A stretch of 64,000 bases of DNA, taken from DATAES01 sp963802415 (GTDB taxonomy: Bacteria > Actinomycetota > Acidimicrobiia > Acidimicrobiales > JACDCH01). The position numbers were made by a program, and so were the translations under genes. Of this stretch, positions 35,903 to 46,212 are shown piece after piece. The stretch spans positions 124,001-188,000 of the forward strand of contig CAWDIH010000001.1 in assembly GCA_963802415.1 (NCBI GenBank), given 5' to 3'. The notes beneath the pieces are model-generated. The model searched no databases and was not told the DNA's origin. It worked only from the letters and a program-made list of their open reading frames with translations. How positions within the stretch are numbered: position 1 is the first letter of the stretch; every line of letters begins with the position of its first letter.

Positions 35903-37576
35903 TCACCGACACAGCTCCGCCGGCTGGTCCGTTGGTGTCGGCCGGACGACGAGCTCGAGCGGCTCACCGACGATCCGCAGGGTCCGACCGAGTCGCGCCA
36001 GATAGGTCGCCTGGACCGGCAGCTGTCCGACGATCCGGCGCCGCAGCGTCACGAGCCGGCCGTTGATCTTGATGACATCACCATGACGCACCTGCAGCCG
36101 ATCGCCCGACCGGATGTCGGCGCACGTGCCGCCCGGAGGATCGTTCGTCTGGTAGACGGACAACATCAGCTCGGCGGCCGCAGTGGCTTGCGGGTTCGCG
36201 AGTGCGAGCTTGGGCACGCGCCCACTCGCCACACCGTCGAGCAACCATCCGATCGAGAAGCTCAAGCCCCCTGCGTCTCCGGGCGAAAGGTCACGAGGGA
36301 CATCTCGCGCAAGCGGTAATCGTGCCATCGTGAGAACCAGGTCCGGATCTCCAAGAGTGGCGACCTCGCCTCCAGTTGCGCGGAGGCTTGCCACGTTCTG
36401 CGGCAGGCCGATGAGGAAGAGCGCGACCGCGACAGGCAACACAAGGGGCCAGCGATCGACGAACGTGGACGCGGCGAGCGCCACGGTTGGTAGCAACAGG
36501 GCCGCGACGATGTGAACGTACCGCGTCGCCGATGCGTCGGTGTGAAAGCCGGTACCGGCGGTATCCAACGCTCTTGCGTAGCCGGTGGTGACCACGAAGC
36601 TGACCGCGGCCAGGGCGAGCCCCACAGTGGGGCCATCGAATCGCCGGAACTCTGACCATGTCTGTCTCATGAGTGCGAGCGGGACACCCACGACAACGAC
36701 GAGGCCGAGCACCACGCCGATGCCCGGAGCTTGGCCGAGGCCATCGAAGACGGAGGCGAACGCCTCGCGTACGAACGTAACAATGTTCGAGAGGTCAGCC
36801 TTGCGCCCGCCGTACGCGTCGCGTCCGAACGTCGCCGACCAGAGCACGAATACCGCGGCCAACGGCGCAGTGTGAGCGACGGCCATCCGCCAGCCCCTGC
36901 GCACGAGCACGGCGATGCCGGCCGCCATCGCCATGGTCACGCCCACGGCCGAGCACATGAGTGCCAGCAAGCCGAAGCCGATGCCGATCACGTCGCGCCG
37001 GTCGAACGAGCCGTCGTGATCCGCGAGCAGGATGTGGGCCAGGCCGAAGGTCAACGCGCCCGTGAAAGCAATCTGGAACGCCCAGACGACGTCCTGCCGA
37101 CCGGCGCCGAAGAGTGCGAACAATGATGCCGCGGCCGTGGCGATCCACGGATTGACGCGGGCACGACGCATGACGGCTCGCAGCAGCACTGCGGCCGCGA
37201 GATGGAGCGTGATCACGCACAGCTGATATGGCCAGTAGTGGCGGAGGCCGACGAGCCACCACAACGCTTGGTACACCAGTACGCCGAACGTGGTCCAGTG
37301 CTGGACGTGCGGCGCCATGAGGTCGTGGAAGCTTCCCGCGCTGCGGTTCGCAAGAAAGTTCCACTCGTCGAGGACGAACCACTGATCACGCCCCTGGTAC
37401 AGGATCAGGGGAAACGCGATCGCGATGACTGCCGCAAACGTCCAAGCCGCCCAGCGGGCGCTCCGATCGTGGGTGCCGCCGGTCGACCGAAGGCCATGTG
37501 CCTCGACACCGGCGCCGTCGACGGCTGCGGTCGCGGTCGACCCCGCCGCCGCGACGTCAGCCACGTCGCGCCCCAT
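35903..37576 (-). CDS. polytopic membrane glycosyltransferase-like protein
   Basis: About 557 residues with roughly 10-11 hydrophobic segments (about 45-400) and a soluble C-terminal domain (about 420-557). The first loop has LYQGRDQWFVLDEWNFL; the conserved acidic D-E there resembles GT-C enzymes that use polyprenyl-phosphate sugars. HFLHRTC-like eukaryotic features are absent. It probably transfers a sugar outside the membrane using the product of the DPM1-like neighbour, which is inference. ATG 37576 starts MGRDVADVAAAG; longer starts up to 37648 are possible. It is divergent from the FkbM gene. Confidence 0.72.
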   Translation of the reverse strand: MGRDVADVAAAGSTATAAVDGAGVEAHGLRSTGGTHDRSARWAAWTFAAVIAIAFPLILYQGRDQWFVLDEWNFLANRSAGSFHDLMAPHVQHWTTFGVLVYQALWWLVGLRHYWPYQLCVITLHLAAAVLLRAVMRRARVNPWIATAAASLFALFGAGRQDVVWAFQIAFTGALTFGLAHILLADHDGSFDRRDVIGIGFGLLALMCSAVGVTMAMAAGIAVLVRRGWRMAVAHTAPLAAVFVLWSATFGRDAYGGRKADLSNIVTFVREAFASVFDGLGQAPGIGVVLGLVVVVGVPLALMRQTWSEFRRFDGPTVGLALAAVSFVVTTGYARALDTAGTGFHTDASATRYVHIVAALLLPTVALAASTFVDRWPLVLPVAVALFLIGLPQNVASLRATGGEVATLGDPDLVLTMARLPLARDVPRDLSPGDAGGLSFSIGWLLDGVASGRVPKLALANPQATAAAELMLSVYQTNDPPGGTCADIRSGDRLQVRHGDVIKINGRLVTLRRRIVGQLPVQATYLARLGRTLRIVGEPLELVVRPTPTDQPAELCR

Positions 37577-37666
37577 CACCCTTGCACTGTGGCACACCGC
37601 CGCCGCGGGCCTGACATTGGCTGCACCCGCGGCACGTGCCACGTGAGCCGCCATCATGGTCGCCGC

Positions 37667-38416
37667 GTGGACCGGTACTCGATGAAACGGCGGATGATGC
37701 GTCCGGTGACCGCATGGCGGCGACGTCGGGCGCACAAGCTCGGACCGATCAACCGGCATGTATGGGCAGCTCAGGACTACAGCGCCGCCATGCGGCGCTT
37801 CTACTTCGCGGTGAAGCAGAACCCGGGGCTCCTCGTCGACGTCGACCTGCGCAGTCCTGCAGTGGTGCTCGACGTCGGCGCCTACGAGGGCTCATGGTCG
37901 ATGCGCCTGCTCGGCCGAACACAGCTGCGAGAACGAGACGATGTCCGAATCCACGCCTTCGAGCCGGAGCCAAGTGCGATCGAACGATGCCGGCAAACCA
38001 TCGCGGACGAGCCACGGATCAAGCTGCATCCGTTCGGCCTTGCCGGTCGCCGGCGCAACGAGCAGCTGACCGTCGGCGGACCGGGCAGCTCCATCTACGC
38101 CGATCCGCGCTCGGGCCGTACGTTCGAGTCCATCGAGATCGAGTTGCACGACGTTGCCGACGTATTGGACGCGATGGACCTTGAGCGCATCGACTTGATC
38201 AAGATCAACATCGAGGGCGGCGAGTACGAGCTGCTGGATCGCCTTCACGAGACCGGCTGGCTGCGCCGCATCAACACCGTCATCGTGCAGTTCCACGAGT
38301 TCGCGCCGGATGCCTACCGATCTCGACGGCGGAACCGTCGCCAACTCGCCGAGACACATCGATGCACGTGGAACTATCCCTGGGTCTACGAACGGTGGGA
38401 TCGCAGCCAGGAGTGA
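37667..38416 (+). CDS. FkbM family methyltransferase (copy 1)
   Basis: 249 residues. VVLDVGAYEGSWSMRLLGRT is SAM motif I, and IHAFEPEPSAIERCRQTI follows. DLIKINIEGGEYELLDRLHE is the FkbM hallmark (NIEGGE). The last 40 residues (FHEFAPDAYRSRRRNRRQLA, then THRCTWNYPWVYERWDRS) are almost identical to copy 2 at 38757. GTG 37667 was chosen because the paralogue starts at an equivalent GTG (NKYAIKRRLLRPVTAW versus DRYSMKRRMMRPVTAW). It probably O-methylates a sugar. Confidence 0.87.
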   Translation: MDRYSMKRRMMRPVTAWRRRRAHKLGPINRHVWAAQDYSAAMRRFYFAVKQNPGLLVDVDLRSPAVVLDVGAYEGSWSMRLLGRTQLRERDDVRIHAFEPEPSAIERCRQTIADEPRIKLHPFGLAGRRRNEQLTVGGPGSSIYADPRSGRTFESIEIELHDVADVLDAMDLERIDLIKINIEGGEYELLDRLHETGWLRRINTVIVQFHEFAPDAYRSRRRNRRQLAETHRCTWNYPWVYERWDRSQE

Positions 38417-38756
38417 CTGATGCGCGACAAACCGGTCGAGACCGGGTGCGGCGGGTACGACCAGGCCGAGATCTGCGGGCGTCCGGCAGTGAGTGCCGCG
38501 GTCACGGGCGCCGCCCGAGCTGAGTGCCGTACGCTCACGCTCGCCGCTCCCCATCGGCACGATCACGGCCGATCCAGCGGAATGTGGGCTCGCTCAAGGT
38601 GGGTCTTCGCGGCTCCTACAGTTCAGTCGCGTGACGCCAGCAGCGTCCCCGACGCCAATCAAGGATGCTTTCGACGTGTTCGCTCCACTGCACCTCCTCG
38701 CGTGTGGCTGCGCGAAACAGTCGATCGGTCCGGCGGCCTAGGACGGATCGAGGCCC
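38417..38756. other. 340-bp gap between the FkbM paralogues
   Basis: No convincing gene. Short plus-strand frames (for example a GTG at about 38630 to 38741) have no family signal. Part of it near 38600-38660 (GTGGGTCTTCGCGGCTCCTACAG split by substitutions) resembles the end of the downstream FkbM gene, so the gap may hold a decayed duplication remnant. No terminator or promoter stands out. Confidence 0.4.
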
Positions 38757-39554
38757 GTGAACAAGTATGCGATCAAGCGACGACTCTTGCGTCCCGTGAC
38801 AGCCTGGCGGCGGCGTCGAGCGGGTGCACTCGGGCCCTACAAACGAGCAGTGCTCGAAGCTCACGACTATCGGCCGGCTGTGAATCGGTTCTTCGGTGCC
38901 GCTCGTCAGAACCCTCAGCTCCTCTACGACATCGATCTGAACGATGGCGCGGTCATGGTCGATGTCGGAGGATACGAGGGCCAGTGGTCCGGGCAGATAC
39001 TCGGCCGCGCCGAGACGCAGGGAGCTCGTGCCGTCGAGCTTCACGTGTTCGAACCAGAGCCCAACTCACTCGAGCGGCTTCAGCGAGCATTCGGCGACGA
39101 CGCGAGAGTCCGTCTGCACCCATTCGGCTTGGCAAGTCATGATCGCTTCCAGCGAATGGCCGTAGGCGGCCCAGGGACATCAGAGTTCAAGAGCGGGTCG
39201 CAACCTGGCTTCTTCGGAGCCGCCGATCTCGAGTTGCGTGACGTGAGCACTGTCCTGACGACACTCGGCATCGACCACATCGACGTGATGATGGTCAACA
39301 TAGAAGGCGGCGAGTACGAACTACTCGATAGGCTCTACGAGACCGACTGGCTGCCGCGCATCGAGTGCGTGCTGGTTCAGTTCCATGAGTTCGCGCCGGA
39401 TGCCTACCGTGCGCGGCGGAGGAACCGTCGACAGCTCGCCAAGACGCATCGATGCACGTGGAGTTACAAGTGGGTCTTCGAACGGTGGGACAGGGCCATG
39501 TCGACGCGTCCAGTACGGGAAGTCTCGGATGCGCACGTACAGTCGCGAAGGTGA
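38757..39554 (+). CDS. FkbM family methyltransferase (copy 2)
   Basis: 265 residues. VMVDVGGYEGQWSGQILGRA is motif I, LHVFEPEPNSLERLQRAF the next block, and VNIEGGEYELLDRLYETDWL the FkbM signature. It shares its start, the NIEGGE region and the C-terminal FAPDAYRARRRNRRQLAKTH with copy 1, so the two arose by tandem duplication. The C-terminus has about 20 extra residues. The stop overlaps the next gene as GTGA. Confidence 0.87.
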   Translation: MNKYAIKRRLLRPVTAWRRRRAGALGPYKRAVLEAHDYRPAVNRFFGAARQNPQLLYDIDLNDGAVMVDVGGYEGQWSGQILGRAETQGARAVELHVFEPEPNSLERLQRAFGDDARVRLHPFGLASHDRFQRMAVGGPGTSEFKSGSQPGFFGAADLELRDVSTVLTTLGIDHIDVMMVNIEGGEYELLDRLYETDWLPRIECVLVQFHEFAPDAYRARRRNRRQLAKTHRCTWSYKWVFERWDRAMSTRPVREVSDAHVQSRR

Positions 39555-40367
39555 GTGCCTCACTACCGACACCCGTCGGCAGCGTCTTCGAAGTCGACAA
39601 CACGAGATTTCGGATCGATTACTTCCATACCTCGACTCCGAAGCAGATGATCATTCGCAAGCCGGCTGACCTGATCGATGGCTACCCGAGTCTCCTCGAG
39701 CAGTTCCACCCTCAGACGATCGTGGAGCTGGGTATCGGTTCCGGTGGAAGCACGGCGCTACTCGCACTCCTGACCGACCCTGAGAAGCTGGTTGCGCTCG
39801 AGCTAAAACCGGAACCGGTTGCAGCGCTCACACAGTTCATCGACGGCCGCGGACTCGGCGACCGAGTCCGAACGTATTACGGCGTCAACCAAGGCGACCG
39901 AGCGCGGCTGGCGGAAATCGCTCAACAGGAATTCAACGGCAATTCCATCGACCTCGTCATCGACGACGCATCCCACTTGCTGGACGAGACCCAGGCCTCG
40001 TTCGAAGTCCTCTATCCACTCGTCACGCCGGGGGGCGCATACGTGATCGAGGACTGGTCGTCCCACCACCTCTACGCCGACATGGCTGCTCGACGCGCTG
40101 CGCTGTCTGCGCATTCACCACCCAGCCGACCGAACCAGGTGCTCGAGGTGCTACATCGAGTACTGCAGATGGACGACCCACGCCGGTGGCGACCGGTCAC
40201 GAGGCTGGTGATCCAGCTGCTGCTCGCGAGCCGCATCCGGTCAGGCGGTGGCAGAGCTGCAGATCAGCGGGCACTGGATCGTCATCCGCCGTGGGCCCGG
40301 CGAGCTCGACCCTGCATCATTCCGGGTGACAGATCTCTACACGGACCACTTCAACCAGGTCAACTGA
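39551..40367 (+). CDS. class I methyltransferase of the CmcI/Methyltransf_24 type (one frameshift)
   Basis: About 271 residues. QTIVELGIGSGGSTALLALL is motif I, VALELKPEPVAAL follows, and SIDLVIDDASHLLDETQASF with GGAYVIEDWSSHHLYADM gives the DDASH/EDW pattern seen in sugar O-methyltransferases of the MycE/TylF-related kind. Near 40245 the frame breaks; the alternate frame reads VAELQISGHWIVIRRGPGEL and stops at 40367. Its GTG start overlaps the FkbM stop. Confidence 0.8.
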
Positions 40368-40591
40368 GAGACGCGTGCGAACAGGCACTGTCCGTCGTTG
40401 CAATGCCCGAGTCGCGCCGAGGCCGAAGTACCGCGACCGCAGCTCTGCGCAGTAGTTGCAGAAATCAACCCCGACCGCGCTGACGCAGAACCCGTCAGTT
40501 AGCTGGGATGAAGTCCTGCCACCATTCGCGCCCACCACCACAACGGCTTACCATTCGGCGATGCGACCGGGGGGCGGGCGATGTCGGCTCC

Positions 40592-42599
40592 ATGGAAGCA
40601 CGGCTTGAGCGGCACATCGTGACCGCCACTGCCACCGCGAGGACCGAGCCCCACACCCGGCCAGGCCGGCGCTCGAACTACCGCCCCTACATCGACGGGC
40701 TCAGAGCCGTCCCTGTGTACCTCGTCGTCGCCTACCACTCGGACATCGGGGCGATGTCGGGCGGATTCGTCGGGGTCGACGTGTTCTTCGTCCTCTCCGG
40801 CTACCTCGTCACGCTGCTGCTGCTGCGGGACATCGAGGTGGTGAACCGCATCAGGCCGGTTCGCTTCTACGCGCGCCGGTATCGCCGACTGTTGCCCGCT
40901 GCGCTCGTGGCCCTCATCGCGATCGCGGCGATGTGGGCGGTCGTCGCATCCGCAGCGGAAGTCGCAGACGCGGTCGGAGCCTTTCGTGCCTCGTTCCTCT
41001 ACGACGCGAACTGGTACTTCATCGGGCAGTCCGCTGACTACTTCGCAGCTGACATCAACGGCAGCCCGGTCATCCACTTCTGGTCGCTCGCGGTCGAAGA
41101 GCAGTTCTATCTGGTATGGCCACTCGTGCTTGGCGCGCTGTTCGCCGCGTCTCGTTGGTTCGGCAAGCGACGCATGACGTTCGTACGAGGGGCTGTCGTC
41201 GTGCTCGGGCTCGCATCGGTCATCGCCGCGCTCCAGGTGTCCGATTACGACCTCAGCCGCGCGTACCACGGCACGGACACGCGGGGCTACCAGCTCCTGG
41301 CCGGCGCCTTTCTCGCCTTGACCCCGAAGTTGTTCGCGCTCGGCCGGCGCGCAACCCGCTTCGGCGGCATCGTCGCGTTCGGAGGCCTCGCGGCGATCGT
41401 CGTCCTCGCGACGTCGGCGCTCGACATGGATGCGATCCATCGTGGTATCGCGACCACGATCGCGACCGTTGCGCTCATCGTCGCGATCGAGAACGTGCGA
41501 TCGGCCTCGGTGACGCAGACGCTGGGACGACCCCTCTGGCGTACCTCGGACGGCTCTCTTACGGCACGTATCTCTGGCACTGGCCGGTGATCGTCGTGCT
41601 GACTCGCGAGCTGTCACTCGGACACATGGGGGTGCTCGCAGTCACATGCGTCGTCGCGACCGCACTGCCGCAGGGAGCTACCACGCGCTCGAGCTTCGAG
41701 TGCGCTTTTCGCCATGGCTCGATGGATTCCCGAAGCAGGTCGCCGCGACCGGGCTGGCGCTCAGCCTGATCGGGGGGCTCGTCCTCGTCCCCCGGATCCT
41801 CCGCACCAACGGAAGCGTCGCTGCCCACTCGCTGGACTGGAAGGCAGCAAAGGACGACATACCGGCGCTTCCCGATTGCTTGCACGATCGTCCACGGATC
41901 CGGTCAGCACGTCCTGCTGCTCGGTGACAGCAACGCTCGGATGTACATCCCGACGTTGCAGAAGATCGCTCAACAAGACGGGCTCACGCTGTCGGTGGCG
42001 GCTGGACCGCTCTACCCGTGGCAACGAGGGCTCTACTACCTCATAGGTGTCCAGGACTGTCCGCCCAAGCACAGGGACTGGTACGGCGCTTGGTGGACGC
42101 GCTGCATCCCGACGTGGTCGTCATGGTCGATCGGCCGATCGACGACATGACGAACGCGCCGCCCGTGATCTCTCGCGGACGGACGTTCCAGCCCGGCGAT
42201 GACGGCTTCGAGAAGGCCCTGACCGACGAGTCGGCGGCGAGCATCGCCAAGCTGCAAGCGGACGGTCGCAAGCTCGTGATCATCGAAGCGATTCCGATCG
42301 CGCCCAAGGATGGTGATCCCATCAACTGTCTGTCGAGTGCCAGCCGCGTCGACGACTGCATCTACCAAGCCAACCCGCAGCCGACGCCACTCGAGAACTT
42401 CTACCGGGATGAGGCAGCGCAGCGCTCGGTGTGGTCCTCGGTCGATCTCGAGCGGTTGGTCTGCCCGCGCCTGCCGACCTGCGATCCGGTGGTCGACGGC
42501 ACCATCGTAAAGCGCGACTCGAACCACATCACGGGGACGTTCGCCGCCCACATCGCCGACCGCGTCGATGCGATCCTCCGACAGGACGGCGTGCTGTAG
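40592..42599 (+). CDS. OafA/YrhL-type acyltransferase with SGNH domain (four frameshifts)
   Basis: About 669 residues when repaired. The membrane acyltransferase-3 half has YRPYIDGLRAVPVYLVVAYH (with the catalytic-type H), GGFVGVDVFFVLSGYLVTLL, RFYARRYRRLLPAA and HFWSLAVEEQFYLVWPLVLG. The rest is spread over other frames: YLGRLSYGTYLWHWPVIVVL, then YHALELRVRFSPWLDGFPKQ, then LLLGDSNARMYIPTLQKIAQ (SGNH block I), then ALHPDVVVMVDRPIDDM, and the C-terminal RDSNHITGTFAAHIAD (block V D-x-x-H). Breaks are near 41535, 41665, 41880 and 42080. It should O-acylate a surface glycan. Confidence 0.85.
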
Positions 42600-43360
42600 G
42601 CGCCGCTTCCGACCCCCTGCGCCGGGCTTGTGGGGGCGGCACAGTCCTGGACGAAGCCGGCGAGGGAGACGACGTTGCGCAGGACCGAATTCCTGGGCGG
42701 TCGGTATCCGCAGTCTCGTGACGCTCCGTCCGCCCTACGCTGCCGACGCCCGTTCGGCGATGACGACACGGCATCGAGGCCGGCTGCCAGACGTCCTCGC
42801 ACGCGCAGTGCCGCGCAGCGCGTCGACCCAGGAAAACCCGCCCTCGCCGCGCCACGTCATCAATCTGCCACAGCCAGGGGCCGATTCTGACGCCGCCCTG
42901 GCCATGGCTATCGTGAGGTGAACGCACGGGGGGTTGGGATGAGAATCGGGCCGGGTCCGGCGCGAACTGCGGTGGAGACCGCGCCCAAGACCGGCGCGCC
43001 CGGATCGGTGGCGACGTCCGACAAGCCCGACGCCACCGACAGGCCCGAATCGACCGCCCTCAGGTCGTCTGGCCTGAACACGACCACAGCTGAGCCGCCG
43101 GTTACGGGGTGGGGGGATGGGTGGCATCACGCTGGTCGCGCTCGTCCTGCGGACAGCGGCATTCCGGGGCAGCTTCTTCGGAACAACCTGTTCACGCAGG
43201 AGGCCTCCATGAGACGGAGGTTGGATGACGTGCTCGCAGGCGTGCGCTCGAAACTCGAGATCACGCCGCCGCTCCGGCGACGTCGGAATCCGGTCGTGTC
43301 GCGACCGCCTACCATCGAGCCGTCGTCGCAGCGGTGCGAGTCGTTCCGGTGAGGAGTTCC
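42600..43360. other. 761-bp region without a recognisable gene
   Basis: A weak GC hairpin follows the acyltransferase stop (CCCCCTGCGCC ... GTGGGGG, about 42613-42636). A plus-strand frame from about 42918 to 43352 (with an ATG at 42939 after a purine-rich GGGGGGTTGGG) has low-complexity, Thr/Pro/Arg-rich sequence with no family signal, and might be a small secreted or broken protein. Opposite-strand frames are Arg-rich and unconvincing. Confidence 0.4.
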
Positions 43361-43792
43361 GTGCGCTACACCTTGGTGCCAGTCCCGAGCGAGTACGTGC
43401 TCGACGTCATGCGATTCGTGCTCTTCCGTGCTCCGGACGAGGACGGCCCGAGCAAGGGCCGAAACAAGGCCCGCGTGGTGCACCTTCTGGACACGCTCGA
43501 CGACTTCAAGCGCTCCCTGCTCATTCTGGTCGCCACGTCAGTCGTGCAGGAGGACTCGCTCCAGTTGCGCGATGCCGCCGAGCAGCTCAACCAGCCGCCG
43601 CAGGTCGTCAGCGGGGCGGTGCGTGCCATCAATTCGCAGGCGGTCTGGGGCAGGGACGTCCTGATGCTGCGGGCCGAGACCGTCGTCGGAATCCATGGTC
43701 AGACCGGCAAGCATTTGAGCATCACCATGCGGCCCGACATCGCCCGCTTCGTAGTGGCCGCCTCGAGGTCGGCGAATGCCTCAGGCGAGTGA
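43361..43792 (+). CDS. small protein of unknown function, VPVP family (copy 1)
   Basis: 143 residues. It begins VRYTLVPVPSEYVLDVMRFV. The middle (LLDTLDDFKRSLLILVATSV) and a helix-turn-helix-like LRDAAEQLNQPPQVVSGAVR, followed by LSITMRPDIARFVVAASRSA, align with the protein at 48401-48880 over the whole length. The order helix, HTH, beta wing suggests a small winged-helix domain, but I know no named family. GAGGAG (43351-43356) precedes the GTG at 43361. Its end overlaps the sulfotransferase start by 17 bp. Confidence 0.72.
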   Translation: MRYTLVPVPSEYVLDVMRFVLFRAPDEDGPSKGRNKARVVHLLDTLDDFKRSLLILVATSVVQEDSLQLRDAAEQLNQPPQVVSGAVRAINSQAVWGRDVLMLRAETVVGIHGQTGKHLSITMRPDIARFVVAASRSANASGE

Positions 43793-44558
43793 CACGGACG
43801 GATCGTCGTCGCGCCGCTACTTCTTCATCCATGTGATGAAGACCGGTGGGACCGCGCTCGTCACAAATGTCTCGAAGAACTTCACAGTCGACGAGGTATA
43901 CCCTCATCCCGTCCTCGACCTCGCCGACTTCAGTTCGGACAACGTTCGCTTCCGAGCCGTCACGATCGACTATCTCTGCTCATTGTCCGAGGAACGGCGA
44001 AAGGCCATTCGCCTCTACGCGACTCACTTTCCGTTCATCGCGTGCGAACTGCTCGGCGGTGGCTTCCGCACGATGACGATCCTCCGCGATCCGGTCGACC
44101 GGACTGTCTCGCTCCTTCGCCAGTTTCAGCGCCACGATGCGTCCACGCCGGGGAACGATCACGCCGGCGACATCGCACTCGAGGAGATCTACGAGCAACC
44201 TCACGTCTACGAACCGCTCGTGCACAACCATCAGACCAAGATCTTCTCGATGACCGTCGCCGACCATCCCAAGGGGTACATGCAGACGATCGACGTCGAC
44301 GCAGCACGGCTGGCCGATGCCAAGCGGAACCTCGAAACGGTCGACGTCGTCGGCCTGACAGAGCGCCACGCCGACTTCGTGGCGGATGTGGCGGAACGCT
44401 TCGGCTGGCGCCTCAAGCGTGAAGTGCGCGCGAACGCGGCACCCGGCGAGTCCCCCGAGGTCGGCGAGTCGTTCCGGCGCAAGATCGCGTCGGACAACGC
44501 CATCGACATCGAGTTCTACGAGTTCGCGCGGCACCTCGTCGCTGCTCGGAGAAACTGA
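43776..44558 (+). CDS. sulfotransferase family 2-like protein
   Basis: 260 residues, intact. RRYFFIHVMKTGGTALVTNV is the 5'-phosphosulfate site (MKTGGT). RTMTILRDPVDRTVSLLRQF is the 3'-phosphate site (R-D-P, S). PLVHNHQTKIFSMTV lies in the middle and EFYEFARHLVAARRN at the end. It shares these blocks with the next gene, so the two are paralogues. It overlaps the small VPVP protein gene, suggesting coupled expression. Acceptor unknown. Confidence 0.85.
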   Translation: MPQASDTDGSSSRRYFFIHVMKTGGTALVTNVSKNFTVDEVYPHPVLDLADFSSDNVRFRAVTIDYLCSLSEERRKAIRLYATHFPFIACELLGGGFRTMTILRDPVDRTVSLLRQFQRHDASTPGNDHAGDIALEEIYEQPHVYEPLVHNHQTKIFSMTVADHPKGYMQTIDVDAARLADAKRNLETVDVVGLTERHADFVADVAERFGWRLKREVRANAAPGESPEVGESFRRKIASDNAIDIEFYEFARHLVAARRN

Positions 44559-44586
44559 CGTGCGACGACTGTGGCACGCAAAGGCG

Positions 44587-45420
44587 ATGCGCCACACGAC
44601 CCAGTCGGCCACGCCGTCCACAACCAGCGACCTTCCCCGTCCGCGCTACTTCTTCATCCACGTCATGAAGACCGCCGGACGCACGCTCGTGCGCCACTTC
44701 CGGGGCAACTTCGAGCTCGACGAGATCTATCCGTACGGCAAGCTCGACATCCGCTACGACGGCGACCAGGTCGACATCCGTCATCACTTGGAAGTCGCCT
44801 GTCTGCTGCACCTGCCGGAGGAGCGGGTACGACGCATCCGTGTGTACAGCGGCCACTTTCCGTACGTGGCGAGCGAGCTGCTCGGGGGCGAGTTCGTCCG
44901 GTTGACGATCCTCCGCGATCCGGTGGAGCGCACGATCTCGCTGCTGCGGCAGTTCCGGCGAAAGGACCCCTGGGCCGACCCGAATCTTCGCCACAGCGCT
45001 CCGATGGAGGGCTTGACGCTCGAGCAGGTGTACGAGAACCCCTTCGTGTACGAGCCGCTTGTTCTCAACCACCAGACGAAGATCTTCGCGATGACCGCCG
45101 ACGACCAGCTCGACACGTATATGGATGTGATCGACGTCGACGACAAGCGGCTCACGATCGCGAAGGAGAACCTCGCCAAGGTCGACTACATCGGACTCAT
45201 CGAGCAGTACGAGGAATTCCTCGACGTGCTCGCGGCCGACACCGGTTGGGACATCCTGCGCCACCTCCGGAAGAACGAAACCCCTCCGGAGGGTCTCAGA
45301 CCGGTGAGCGACTCGTTGAGGCGCCGGATCGAGGCCGACAACGCGATCGACATGGAGTTCTACGAGTACGCCAAGGAGCTCGTTGAATCACGAAGGCGTC
45401 GACGGCTCGTCGCCACCTGA
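44587..45420 (+). CDS. sulfotransferase family 2-like protein
   Basis: 277 residues. RPRYFFIHVMKTAGRTLVRH carries the 5'-phosphosulfate loop (MKTAGRT), VRLTILRDPVERTISLLRQF the 3'-phosphate site. PLVLNHQTKIFAMTADDQL and DNAIDMEFYEYAKELVE match the preceding paralogue. ATG 44587 was chosen; GTG 44560, two bases after the previous stop, would add nine residues. Its 3' end overlaps the convergent gene at 45388 by 33 bp. Confidence 0.85.
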   Translation: MRHTTQSATPSTTSDLPRPRYFFIHVMKTAGRTLVRHFRGNFELDEIYPYGKLDIRYDGDQVDIRHHLEVACLLHLPEERVRRIRVYSGHFPYVASELLGGEFVRLTILRDPVERTISLLRQFRRKDPWADPNLRHSAPMEGLTLEQVYENPFVYEPLVLNHQTKIFAMTADDQLDTYMDVIDVDDKRLTIAKENLAKVDYIGLIEQYEEFLDVLAADTGWDILRHLRKNETPPEGLRPVSDSLRRRIEADNAIDMEFYEYAKELVESRRRRRLVAT

Positions 45421-46212
45421 GTAGGAATCGGACACCGACGTCTCGGCTGCCGCGCCTTCGCGTTCGCGCTCCGCGAGTGCGGCGTCACGCTGGCGTGAAG
45501 CCACATACGCGGCACGAAGGCGCGCCTCCGAAGCTTCAGGGTTGATCCGACGGCGGATGTTCGCGACGGGATAACGCACGAAGCGCATCCATGCTGCGGT
45601 GACGCGCATGCGCCACTGCTCGTTCCTCGACAGGGGCGCTTCGTGGATCATCTCGGGTCGAACACAGCGGTCCAAGGCCGACCGGATGTCGTCCGCAGAA
45701 GCACCCGGAGCGACGACCGCCAGCTTCTCGTGCGCGTACGCAGCATCGGTCGCGAACCGAGGGAACTCCAGCATGGTGTACGGCACGTCGAACTCGGTCA
45801 GCGCGTCGACGATCTCGTCCTGCATCCGGACCAGGACCTGTTCCTGCTCGGTCGCGTGCAACGTGCCGGTGAGGGCGCCGCGTCGAAAAGGACGCCGTCC
45901 GTAGTCGGCGGCGCGGACGCGGCTGGCCACGGCGATGTCGAGTCGCCGGGTTGGGATGAGGACATGCGCAATCGACACCTCGCCCTCCTCGAGGATCTGT
46001 CGCATCCGGAACCCGAGCGTCATGTCCTTGACGATCGTCGGGGCATCCGGGTCGTCGACACGACATTCGAGCCCGGCGCGGACCCCGGGCATGTACGGAT
46101 TCAGCTTGCCGCTGTCCAGACCCGTGTCGAGCCCGAGTGCATCGAGGATCCGCACCAAGACGGTCGTCCCGGCCCGACCTGTTCCGGTGATGACGATCTT
46201 GGATTCGCTCAC
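45388..46212 (-). CDS. sulfotransferase-like P-loop protein
   Basis: 274 residues. SESKIVITGTGRAGTTVLVR has the phosphosulfate loop (GTGRAGTT). The family signal after that is weaker: TIVKDMTLGFRMRQI, HVLIPTRRLDIAVASRVRAA (a candidate 3'-phosphate R and S) and a basic C-terminus ending in EREREGAAAETSV. It is therefore a distant member or an uncharacterised glycan kinase/sulfotransferase. The GTG at 46212 overlaps the upstream stop as GTGA. Confidence 0.7.
   Translation of the reverse strand: MSESKIVITGTGRAGTTVLVRILDALGLDTGLDSGKLNPYMPGVRAGLECRVDDPDAPTIVKDMTLGFRMRQILEEGEVSIAHVLIPTRRLDIAVASRVRAADYGRRPFRRGALTGTLHATEQEQVLVRMQDEIVDALTEFDVPYTMLEFPRFATDAAYAHEKLAVVAPGASADDIRSALDRCVRPEMIHEAPLSRNEQWRMRVTAAWMRFVRYPVANIRRRINPEASEARLRAAYVASRQRDAALAEREREGAAAETSVSDSYSGGDEPSTPS

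Noticed and set aside
42918..43352. Possible secreted protein in the gap before the VPVP gene
   Set aside because: Low-complexity Arg/Thr/Pro composition, no signal peptide pattern and no family. Kept only as a note in the gap entry.
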